A stretch of 64,000 bases of DNA, from contig NZ_CP067087.1 in the NCBI RefSeq assembly GCF_016745095.1, forward strand, positions 1,120,501 through 1,184,500, written 5' to 3'. Of this stretch, positions 24,804 to 32,826 are shown in pieces; position 1 is the first letter of the stretch; each line of letters begins with the position of its first letter. Both the position numbers and the translations under genes were made by a program. The notes below the pieces were generated by a model that saw only the letters and a list, made by a program, of their open reading frames with translations, was not told where the DNA came from and searched no databases. Source of the DNA: Croceicoccus sp. YJ47. GTDB lineage: Bacteria > Pseudomonadota > Alphaproteobacteria > Sphingomonadales > Sphingomonadaceae.

Positions 24804-25085
24804 CTACAACTCGGCGAAGATCTTAGAATATCGTCCGTCACCTTTTTGGTAGGCGGGTCGTTCGTCTTCGAACGGTTCGCCCTGCGGCTCGATCGCAGTC
24901 ATCTCGGAAAGAATGTAGAGGCGAAAATCCTCCCCGCTCCCACCAGAGAGCTGCCAAGCGCTCAAGCTCTCATTCCCATTGTGCTGAACGCCGTAAGTGT
25001 GGGGCTCAACCACTCGCGTTTTGCCCTTATAATCGAAAGTCAGGAGTAGTCGTTCTTGTATCGCATTGATAATCGTCTGATTCAT
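24804..25085 (-). CDS. Stand-alone WYL-domain-like protein
   Basis: A 93-residue protein. LLTFDYKGKTRVVEPHTYGVQ and the following strand pattern (FRLYILSEMTAIEP) resemble the WYL ligand-sensing fold, usually part of larger regulators with an HTH. Here the HTH is absent. It is divergent from the OLD nuclease gene, with only 31 bp between the two starts, so the two probably share a control region. WYL proteins often regulate or sense within defence systems. Confidence 0.65.
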   Translation of the reverse strand: MNQTIINAIQERLLLTFDYKGKTRVVEPHTYGVQHNGNESLSAWQLSGGSGEDFRLYILSEMTAIEPQGEPFEDERPAYQKGDGRYSKIFAEL

Positions 25086-25116
25086 AAGTCTTCCTACTTC
25101 CAGTCGGAGAACAGCT

Positions 25117-27084
25117 TTGCAGCTAAAACAGATCCGGGTCCAGAACTTCCGATCATTGAAAGACGTGACGATTGACGTCGGTGCCCATACTGCGCTGATT
25201 GGTGGGAACGGCGCTGGTAAGTCCAGTGTCCTAAAAGCATTACAGGCCTTCTATTCGACATCGAAGAAACTGCCTTCCGACGATTTCTACGGTCGCGATG
25301 AAAATCTAGAGGTAAGTATCGAGCTGACTTACAATCAGCTTACGCCTCTTGAGGCTGAAAGCTTTGCGAGCAGGGTGCGCAATGGCGAGCTGGTCGTCAC
25401 ACGCATCTTTGATCAAACTGCATCGACAGGGCGATACCATGGTTCGGTTCTTCAAAATTCCGACTTCGTTCCGATCCGAGGACTCATACAAGCAGGTCCT
25501 CGCCGTGACGCTTATAGGGATCTCCGCAACAACAACCCAGCATATGCAGGCCTGCCTGCCGTTACCAGCGCAACGCAAGCCGATGACGCCATGTCGGCGT
25601 GGGAGGAGGCGAATCCCGAAGCCTTGGAGCTTCATTTGGATGATGGTCAATTCTTCGGATTCCAGAATGCGAGCAGAGGAGCATTGCAGCGCCATACGAC
25701 CTTCGTCTTTGTGTCCGCAGTTCGGGACGCTTCCGTTGACGCGACCGACGGGAAGAGCTCGGCGGTAGGACAGCTTCTTGAGTTGCTCGTCAGAAGCGCA
25801 ATCCAGCAACGTCAGGAGATCCAGGCTTTCAAGCAGGAGATGGCAGAGCGCTATCAGGAATTGGTATCACCGGAGAATATGCCAGAACTCGGCGTTCTCG
25901 CAGACAACCTCACCCGAGATTTGCGCAATCTCTACGAGGACGCAGCGGTAGGCATGGATTGGCGAGCGGTCGAGGAATTTCCAGTTCCTCTCCCGATGGC
26001 AGATGTGGAGCTATCTGATGATGGTTTCGGAGCCCCAGTCGATCGTCAGGGCCATGGTCTGCAACGCGCTTTCATTTTCACGATCTTGCAGCATTTAGCT
26101 CGCTCGACGGTTCTGGCCGGGAACGAGGTGGAAGAGGAGGAGCCCGAAGGCGAACAGACGCCAGTTCCGCAGCTCATCTTGGCGATCGAAGAACCTGAAC
26201 TCTATCAGCATCCCACAAAACAACGTCATTTAGCGGACGTTTTGCGAGGATTGAGCAACGGCACGTTGCCGGGTGCCGATGCGCGGACTCAGATTCTATT
26301 TGCAACGCACTCACCGTTCTTCGTCTCGCTCGGGCATGCCGACGAGATACGCTTAGCTCGAAAAATTGCGATCGAAGAGTGTGAGTTCAAAATCTGCGAT
26401 CTGCAATCGCTTTCCCTAGATGCCGCAGCGACACGTTTGGAGGCGGCTTGGCAGAAGGATCCGGGCACCTTTACCGGCGCGACCCTGATGCCCCGTCTGC
26501 ATATTCTCGGTGCAGAGTTGAGTGAGGGCTATTTCGCCCAAGGCGTGATCCTCGTCGAAGGGAGGAGCGACAAGGCAGCTCTGGAAGCGGCTGCCCGAAT
26601 GCTTAATGTAAATTTCGCTTCGGCGGGCATCGCTATCTTGTCAGCCGAAGGCAAGGAAAATCTGGACCGACCTTATGTGATTTTTACCGAGCTCGGCGTG
26701 CCGGTCTACACGATCTGGGATTGCGATGGGCACAAGAACGCAAACAACGCTCACCCAGCTACGAACCTAGCGCTTGCGCGGCTCTGCGATCTGACAGGGG
26801 ACATCGAGGAAGCTCCCACAGAGACCACGGTCGAAGCGAGTTACGCACACTTCCAAGACTCTCTGGAGCGCACTTTGAAGAGCGAAATCGGCGAGGCAGA
26901 ACTTCAGCAGTATCTCCAAGCAGCGTGTGCGCCACTTGAACTGCCGGCTAACGGAGAAACTCAAAAGATTCCCGAAGTGATGTTCCAAACTCTTTCGCTT
27001 GCGAGAGAAAACGGAAAAGAGTCGGCTATTCTCAATTCCATTGTCCAGCGTGCCTGGACACACCTCACAGGTCAAAATCTCTAG
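25117..27084 (+). CDS. OLD-family ATP-dependent endonuclease (AAA plus TOPRIM)
   Basis: A 655-residue protein. The ABC-type ATPase has the P-loop LIGGNGAGKSSVLKAL near residue 35 and a Walker B region ILAIEEPELYQHPTKQRHL near residue 350. The TOPRIM nuclease domain starts at VILVEGRSDKAALEAAARML near residue 478, with a DxD-like WDCDGHK near residue 533. OLD nucleases are used in phage exclusion, including the Gabija GajA protein. No UvrD-type GajB partner is next to it, so it looks like a class 1 OLD. The start is TTG with GGAG upstream. The gene is less GC-rich than its surroundings, a sign of separate acquisition. Confidence 0.88.
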   Translation: MQLKQIRVQNFRSLKDVTIDVGAHTALIGGNGAGKSSVLKALQAFYSTSKKLPSDDFYGRDENLEVSIELTYNQLTPLEAESFASRVRNGELVVTRIFDQTASTGRYHGSVLQNSDFVPIRGLIQAGPRRDAYRDLRNNNPAYAGLPAVTSATQADDAMSAWEEANPEALELHLDDGQFFGFQNASRGALQRHTTFVFVSAVRDASVDATDGKSSAVGQLLELLVRSAIQQRQEIQAFKQEMAERYQELVSPENMPELGVLADNLTRDLRNLYEDAAVGMDWRAVEEFPVPLPMADVELSDDGFGAPVDRQGHGLQRAFIFTILQHLARSTVLAGNEVEEEEPEGEQTPVPQLILAIEEPELYQHPTKQRHLADVLRGLSNGTLPGADARTQILFATHSPFFVSLGHADEIRLARKIAIEECEFKICDLQSLSLDAAATRLEAAWQKDPGTFTGATLMPRLHILGAELSEGYFAQGVILVEGRSDKAALEAAARMLNVNFASAGIAILSAEGKENLDRPYVIFTELGVPVYTIWDCDGHKNANNAHPATNLALARLCDLTGDIEEAPTETTVEASYAHFQDSLERTLKSEIGEAELQQYLQAACAPLELPANGETQKIPEVMFQTLSLARENGKESAILNSIVQRAWTHLTGQNL

Positions 27085-27178
27085 TCTCACCGGCTAAAAA
27101 ATCAGATTCCGCTTCAGAAACAAATCTGCCAAGTCCAAGCGCTGAGTGTCACGGTCGTGTTTGTGGTCAAAGCCTCCT

Positions 27179-29806
27179 TCAACCAATTGCGATGTGCGTG
27201 CCGCCAAGGTGTCGAAAAGCTCGCTCCCGACACGTGAGAAGGATTACTTGCATCCGCTCAGCAGCTTCAGTCAGAATATCACTCATCAGATCCAGTCTAG
27301 CATCGTCGGAATAGGCTAGCGGGTCATCGAGGATCAAGGATACCGGTCGTCCCTTTTCGAGGAGCATGTCGGCGAAGGCCAACCGTGTTAGGACTGCGAG
27401 TTGCTCCTGCGTTCCGCGGGATAGGTTGGAACATCCTTCCTCAGTTCCTGCCCGAGTGATCGAATGCAGCTGGAGATCTTCTGTGAACGACAGGTCACAT
27501 CCGGGCAGAAGCCGCTCAATGTGGCGTTTTGCCCTGCGAGCAATGGGTCCAACATAAGTACGGGAGGTCTCTAAACGCGCATCTTCGAGCGTGTCGCGCA
27601 ACAGTTTCACTGTTGTAGCTTCTTCGCTCACGCGATCGAATAACCTTTGCGCAGCTTCCGCCTCTTCCTCTGCCTTTGCTGCTGCTTCGGCGAGGCCTTT
27701 TCCGCCTTCGGTTTCAATTGTGGCTTCAAGTCTCGCGATCTCCAGCTGAAGTTCGGTGGCTTGCGTTCGGGCTGACTCCGCGCGCTTGTCGATCTTCTCT
27801 ATTTGTCGTTCTATGGCGTCGGGATCGAGAGAACCAGCATTCTCCTGAGCCTTTTGCCATGCGACATCCGCACTGGCTGCTTTCTTGCGCGCGGCGAGCA
27901 GTTCCGCATCCAAGTTTGCGAAGCGCGGGTCTGCTTCGATTGTTGCAATCTGCTGCTCGGCGCTAGCGAGAGTGGAGCGTGCCGAGGTTTCTGCTGTGGC
28001 GAGTGGGCGGTCCTTCTCTTCAGCCTTTCGCAAGGCTTCAAGTGCAGCCTGGTGAGTGCCATCGGCGGTCGCGAGACCATCCTCAGCATCTTCGAAACAC
28101 TTCTCCAATTCAGCTAGGTCGGGAATTGTAGCAGGTGCCACCGTGTCGCTGTCAGCGATTGACGCGACGAATCTCCTCAATGCATCAGCCCCAGCACCAA
28201 CTTCTACTGCCGGCACGGCGGGGGTGATTGCTTCGATACGCGCATCGAGCGCGGCGATACTTGCTTTCGCATCACGAGCGGCGTCAACACGATTGCGCGC
28301 TTCCGAAACACTCGCGACACCGATCTGAGACAGCTCCGTTTTGAGCCGTGCGTTTAGATTGTCCAGCTGCGCTTGCGCACTCGCTGTCCCGCGCGGCGGT
28401 TTGACGATCAGTTCGGCGCCACCGCCGAGACCAATCCTGGTTTCCTCAATGATCGTTCGCGTGCCGTTGCCAAATTCATCCCCATCGACAGTAATGTGGG
28501 ATGCTTCGCCGACCAGTTCGATGGTGGTTGAGCCAGCAGATAGCTCGGCAGAGGCGGTCGCGACGTCCCGTTGGAGGGATTCCAGCGACTTCATCGTTTG
28601 GGGATCGACGCCAGACGCTTCGATCTTTCTTGCTTCAGCAAGCTCTGCCTCCAGCTCGACGAGCTTTTCATGTCGACTTTTCGCGTCAGCGATTGCCGAA
28701 TGTTGAGAAGCGGCGGTGGCGAGCAGCCGGGCGTGTCCTAACGCGGATCGTGCGGCTGCGCGGGCATCGCGGGCCGATGACAGCGCTTGCTTCGCGCTCT
28801 CTTCTTTCTTCTTCGCGTCCGCGACTTCCGCCTCGACTTCCGCCCGTTTTGAATTTGCATCGGCTAATGCATCAGTGGCTTCTGACTTCGCTGATACAGC
28901 AGTTTTATGGCGTTCCGCGAACTCGCCAAGCGCGTCGGCATCTGCCTGTGCCGCCGAGCGTTCGGCTTTGCGCTGGCCGAGCATCAAGGCGGCTGCCCGG
29001 GCTGTTTCGAGAGACTTCACGAGATCGGCACGCGCTCGTACATCGTGTTCGTCCGCCAATTCACGTTTCAGAACCTTGATACGCGCTTGTTTGTCGGCAA
29101 GCTCTGAGAAGGAACGTTCCAACGCGGCGAGATCGGAGGCGGCCTGATCCGCTGCATCTCGCGCCGTTTGCGCAGCATCACGTGCCGATTTTTGTCGGCC
29201 CCCAATCGAACCGCCTGGAGTCCAGTAATCGGCGAATTGCTTGTCGACGGAGGCACGTACGGCATCGTGCGTCGCCCCACCCATGATCGAGCCAACTTCC
29301 GCTTCCAAGGTTGAGCGTACGCTGTTCCGCACGATTTCACCCGGCGCCTTTACGGAAAGCGCATCACCTTGTCCGACCCAGAGCAAACCTAAGGCACCGT
29401 AGGAGTCCAGATCGGCATCACGGCTCGTGCTGCGCTCGAACCCAAGCAGCGCCTGTAATTGTTCTTCCGCCGCATCGCCTGAAGTGCGTCCTTTCGGCCC
29501 CCGGACTTCAAGTGCTGGCGATTTGAGGAATTTCTTGGCGACGTGCCAACGCTCTTCGTCGATCTGAAACTCAATTTCGACCTCGGGCGCTACGTTTTCG
29601 CCGAATGGCATGAAGGATTGCGCAAGCTGGTTTTTCGTACCGTGCCGGACGAAGAGGCCGGCGCGAAGGGCTTCGAGAAGCGTGGATTTGCCGGTTTCGT
29701 TTGGCTCGATGACAATGTTGAGGCCGCTTCCGAGGCCTTCGATCACCATGGGATCGCGGAACTTCCGGAAATTGGTCGCGACAATGCGTTCGAGCTGCAA
29801 GCTCAT
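27179..29806 (-). CDS. SbcC/YhaN-like SMC-type ATPase
   Basis: An 875-residue ATPase. The N-terminal P-loop is IVIEPNETGKSTLLEALRAG. Long Ala/Glu/Lys-rich coiled coils fill the middle (about residues 190-760), and the C-terminus has the signature LSRGTQEQLAVLTRLAFAD and Walker B SLILDDPLAYSDD. No CxxC zinc hook was seen, unlike classical SbcC/Rad50. It starts within the stop of the metallophosphatase gene (4-bp overlap), so the two form an SbcCD-like nuclease pair that would cut DNA ends or hairpins. Placement in a defence block suggests an anti-phage or anti-plasmid role, which is inferred. Confidence 0.85.
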   Translation of the reverse strand: MSLQLERIVATNFRKFRDPMVIEGLGSGLNIVIEPNETGKSTLLEALRAGLFVRHGTKNQLAQSFMPFGENVAPEVEIEFQIDEERWHVAKKFLKSPALEVRGPKGRTSGDAAEEQLQALLGFERSTSRDADLDSYGALGLLWVGQGDALSVKAPGEIVRNSVRSTLEAEVGSIMGGATHDAVRASVDKQFADYWTPGGSIGGRQKSARDAAQTARDAADQAASDLAALERSFSELADKQARIKVLKRELADEHDVRARADLVKSLETARAAALMLGQRKAERSAAQADADALGEFAERHKTAVSAKSEATDALADANSKRAEVEAEVADAKKKEESAKQALSSARDARAAARSALGHARLLATAASQHSAIADAKSRHEKLVELEAELAEARKIEASGVDPQTMKSLESLQRDVATASAELSAGSTTIELVGEASHITVDGDEFGNGTRTIIEETRIGLGGGAELIVKPPRGTASAQAQLDNLNARLKTELSQIGVASVSEARNRVDAARDAKASIAALDARIEAITPAVPAVEVGAGADALRRFVASIADSDTVAPATIPDLAELEKCFEDAEDGLATADGTHQAALEALRKAEEKDRPLATAETSARSTLASAEQQIATIEADPRFANLDAELLAARKKAASADVAWQKAQENAGSLDPDAIERQIEKIDKRAESARTQATELQLEIARLEATIETEGGKGLAEAAAKAEEEAEAAQRLFDRVSEEATTVKLLRDTLEDARLETSRTYVGPIARRAKRHIERLLPGCDLSFTEDLQLHSITRAGTEEGCSNLSRGTQEQLAVLTRLAFADMLLEKGRPVSLILDDPLAYSDDARLDLMSDILTEAAERMQVILLTCRERAFRHLGGTHIAIG

Positions 29807-30915
29807 GAGCCGACTACCTTGGCGTGTTCGACAAATAGCCGTTCAAGTGCTTTTCGCGCGATCAGGCTTTCTGGCCCATCCTCCTGGATACGAGCATTGA
29901 GCGTCGAAGCTGCTGTTCCCAAGATCCCTTCGGCGGCAAATGCCGCCAGATCGTCGTCACTGGGTTTCGCTACGAGGTCCGTTGCCGAGAAGGAGAAGTA
30001 GCGGAACCTGTGCGCAAGATCGTGCTCGATCGAGCTCAGTATGGCGACGCGGTCAGTCAGTGTCGTGATGCCGCTTAGCGTCAACCGAACGAGCGTTGCG
30101 GCAGGATCGCACTCGTCGAGAAGTTGGGCACTGTAAGCTTCGAACCCTGCGGCATCGTCCACGCGCCAGTCGCGCCTCAGCCATTGGTACTTTCCCGTTC
30201 GGAGTTCGGTGACGATCGGTTCGCTACTTTGTTCGAGTTCCACAAGCAGCGCTTTGCCAGGTTCATCGCGCTGAAACTGATCAACCTCTGGCGTTCCGGA
30301 ATACCAGGTGCGCGAATTCACCTGCAGGAGGCCGTGCCAGTCACCAAGGGCAAGATAGTCGAGCGCGGAGCGCGCCGCGCGATCAGGAGCGATTTGGTTC
30401 TTTGTCTCGCCTTGAGCACTGAAATCTACGATCGACCCGTGTGCCAGTCCTATGCGTAGAATTGCTCCGGGGGTCTCCATTGTGTCGAAGGACTCTGTCG
30501 GGTCGTCATTCTGATGGCGATGAACGAGCGGTGCTGGTAACAGCCAAACGCCGTCATCGAGTTCGCTTGGTCGAGCCTCCGGTATCAAGTTTACGTTGCC
30601 TGGTAGACGCCCTTCGATCCGGTCCCACAAACCTCCGGCTCTGACGAAATCGTGATTTCCGGGTAGCAGCCACCAACTGCATTGATACCGTTCCATTCGG
30701 GAGAGAGCTTGAACGATTGTTCGCGTGTCTGGACCTTCGGTGTCAAAGACGTCACCTGCTACCAGGATATGCGGAACCGAATGCTCTCTTGTCATCTGCC
30801 CGATGGTGTCAATCGCATCAAAGCGCGCTTCCGTGAGGGCGCTGCGCACTTCGGGTTCAGCCCAGGCAAAGGGCTTTCCTAATTGCCAGTCGGCGGTGTG
30901 AATAAAACGAAACAC
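29803..30915 (-). CDS. SbcD/YhaO-like metallophosphoesterase nuclease
   Basis: A 370-residue protein with the calcineurin-type motifs in order: IHTADWQLGKPF, LVAGDVFD, LLPGNHDFVR, GLAHGS and LALGDWHG. These residues bind two metals in SbcD and Mre11-type nucleases. The C-terminal part would contact its ATPase partner, encoded just downstream with a 4-bp overlap. The start is supported by position after a clear promoter-like, palindrome-bearing leader. Confidence 0.88.
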   Translation of the reverse strand: MFRFIHTADWQLGKPFAWAEPEVRSALTEARFDAIDTIGQMTREHSVPHILVAGDVFDTEGPDTRTIVQALSRMERYQCSWWLLPGNHDFVRAGGLWDRIEGRLPGNVNLIPEARPSELDDGVWLLPAPLVHRHQNDDPTESFDTMETPGAILRIGLAHGSIVDFSAQGETKNQIAPDRAARSALDYLALGDWHGLLQVNSRTWYSGTPEVDQFQRDEPGKALLVELEQSSEPIVTELRTGKYQWLRRDWRVDDAAGFEAYSAQLLDECDPAATLVRLTLSGITTLTDRVAILSSIEHDLAHRFRYFSFSATDLVAKPSDDDLAAFAAEGILGTAASTLNARIQEDGPESLIARKALERLFVEHAKVVGS

Positions 30916-30942
30916 GTTATCCCCTCATTCCCCGTCGTCACT

Positions 30943-30960
30943 TGAGGTCGGTGGACCTCA
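30943..30960. promoter_or_regulatory. Inverted repeat upstream of the SbcD-like gene
   Basis: TGAGGTC and GACCTCA form a perfect 7-bp inverted repeat around GGTG, 28 bp before the gene start, where an operator could block the promoter. The rest of the gene-free stretch 30916-31281 shows nothing I can assign; a 74-codon frame at 31061-31285 has no support. Confidence 0.35.
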
Positions 30961-31281
30961 CCCTCCAATCAATCCGCTTACGGACCTAGTCTTTGTTATT
31001 CTGCTCAGGCAACTGCGCGACAAGTGAAAATTTCAATCTTCTTGTCGCAATATCTCTTTCTCAAAAGGCTTTTTTGACAAAGCGCACGGCGACCGACGCA
31101 AGATCGGTCCAATGATGCGGCACGCGCAATGGCAGCTTTTGAGAATAAACGCTGAGTTGCTTAACGTCCGACAATGGGGCGCAAAGCAGTCTTTGACTGG
31201 AATGTCCGCAATCGGATCGAAAGCGGAAGGTCCGCTTAGGGCGAGCCGAAGCGCAAAGCTGCCGCACTGCGAAAAAGGGTC

Positions 31282-32220
31282 TCACTGATTATCCGGTCGC
31301 GCTTTCGCGGCAGCCTTGAGCTTTCCTAAGCGCTCGCTGCATACCTCGTGCACGACACGGCCAAGCTCCTCGACCTGCTCGCCAAGCCATTCGAGCTCTT
31401 CTTTCGTGATGCGGTAGTGCTTTGAGTAGCGCGCCTTGACGTAGGCTTCCTTGAGCTTCTCGAAGCGCGCGCGATCACGACGAGTGTTGCGCGGCCAGAC
31501 ATAGGTCAGGCGGGGGTCGATCCGTTCGGCCTGGGTGCGGAGGAAGCCGAGATTGTGCACATGCGGCGTGTAAAAAGTGCAGACAAGAAGCACACAGTGA
31601 TAAAGGAATTCGGCTGCCTGGTGAGTATCAAAAGCTGCTTCTTTTAGGCGGCCCTGGCTGGCTGTGTATCGGGCTGTGTCCAATCGACCCGCACCACCTG
31701 GAAACCACTCATCAAAATACTCCTGCGCCATGCAAAGCGCCTGTTCGGGGGTCTTCGGCTTTGGCGTGTGCAATTCGGTATCGTCGGACTCGTAAAGCGC
31801 GATCCCGTCCTTGGCGACATCCATGAAGAAGTAGCGGCCATGGGCCAGCCCATCGTTCACTTCCTGCAAGGTATGGACAATGAAGTTCACCGGCGTGTTG
31901 AGCGTCTTGGTGACGCCGTATTCGCGTATGAGCCGATCGTCGAGCTTCGACCAGTACTTCACCCGATCAACGAGGCGTTTGTCGTTGACGATGATGAGCA
32001 GGTCGTAATCCGACTGGTAACCCTTGGCCGTATGCGGTTCGTCGACCCATGTGCCGCGCGCATAGCTGCCGTAGAGCACAACCTTGAGAATGCGCCCCGC
32101 CTTCTTCCATTCGTGCTTTGCCAGTGCAAAGGCATCATCGAATTCTTCGAAAATCAGCTGCACCACGCGCTCAAGTTCGCGTTGCTTTTGCGGAGGCAGA
32201 TGATCGAGTTCGGTGCGCAT
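31282..32220 (-). CDS. Nucleotidyltransferase fused to a HEPN domain
   Basis: A 312-residue protein. The first half is a minimal nucleotidyltransferase with VVLYGSYARGTW and the metal-binding SDYDLLIIV, split by a short insert. The second half, from about residue 160, is helical with HQAAEFLYHCVLLVCTFY and looks like a HEPN domain. A possible active-site Arg/His lies in KARYSKHY, though the spacing is not the standard RxxxxH. MNT and HEPN proteins usually form toxin-antitoxin pairs in which the transferase silences the RNase by AMP addition; here both are in one chain. Start at ATG 32220. It is the right-most gene of the inserted block. Confidence 0.8.
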   Translation of the reverse strand: MRTELDHLPPQKQRELERVVQLIFEEFDDAFALAKHEWKKAGRILKVVLYGSYARGTWVDEPHTAKGYQSDYDLLIIVNDKRLVDRVKYWSKLDDRLIREYGVTKTLNTPVNFIVHTLQEVNDGLAHGRYFFMDVAKDGIALYESDDTELHTPKPKTPEQALCMAQEYFDEWFPGGAGRLDTARYTASQGRLKEAAFDTHQAAEFLYHCVLLVCTFYTPHVHNLGFLRTQAERIDPRLTYVWPRNTRRDRARFEKLKEAYVKARYSKHYRITKEELEWLGEQVEELGRVVHEVCSERLGKLKAAAKARPDNQ

Positions 32221-32349
32221 TACTGGACCTTTAGCAAGCACTTGGAATGGTTGCACCCTCGCATTGCTGCGCGGTGCGGCGGCGCATCCAACAAAGCGTC
32301 CCTCTCCTCTATTCGTAGGGTTTCCCTGCCGGACTATCGACAACCTCTG

Positions 32350-32826
32350 TCAGGGCTGCGCCGGAGACTCCGGACCGCCTCCGTTTCTATTCCCGACCTC
32401 ACCCAGTTCGGGTTCCGGAGCCGCGCGAATGAGATCGTCAGCGAGATGCCTTCCCGTCTCCATGCGCCGTGCGAGCGCTTCGACGAAGAAGTCGAACCGC
32501 TTTTCGGCATCGGCACGCGCGGCAGCGTTGGCCTCAGTCGGGATTGCCGGGGTCACCGCCAACCATCGCCTGAGATAGAGCGCGAAGGCCTCGTTCCCGA
32601 CCTCGATATGATAGTCGAGCTTGCCGATCTGTCGGCTTATGCGATCAAGTCGGCGGCTGAAGGCCGCTTCCATGCGTTCCGATCCATCGGGTGACAGGAA
32701 CGAGGCAATGGCGGCCTCCACCACCGAAGCCTGCGAAACGCGCTTGCGACCTGCGTAGTCGGCGAGCTGCCTGGAAAGGGCTGGCGGCAAGCGAAAGGTA
32801 TGCTTGATACGGTTGCCCTTGCTCAT
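32350..32826 (-). CDS. CopG/ribbon-helix-helix protein of the transfer operon
   Basis: A 158-residue protein. An RHH-like N-terminus (IKHTFRLPPALSRQLADYAGRKRVSQASVVEAAIASFL) is followed by a helical tail. Its ATG overlaps the traG stop by 4 bp. In ICEs of this type the gene lies between traG and trbB; here trbB is 10.5 kb away because of the inserted defence block. It may act at the oriT or regulate the trb operon. Confidence 0.85.
   Translation of the reverse strand: MSKGNRIKHTFRLPPALSRQLADYAGRKRVSQASVVEAAIASFLSPDGSERMEAAFSRRLDRISRQIGKLDYHIEVGNEAFALYLRRWLAVTPAIPTEANAAARADAEKRFDFFVEALARRMETGRHLADDLIRAAPEPELGEVGNRNGGGPESPAQP

Noticed and set aside
31061-31285. A 74-codon minus-strand frame between the SbcD-like and nucleotidyltransferase genes
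   Set aside because: No ribosome site, Arg/Ser/Leu-rich composition and no family resemblance.
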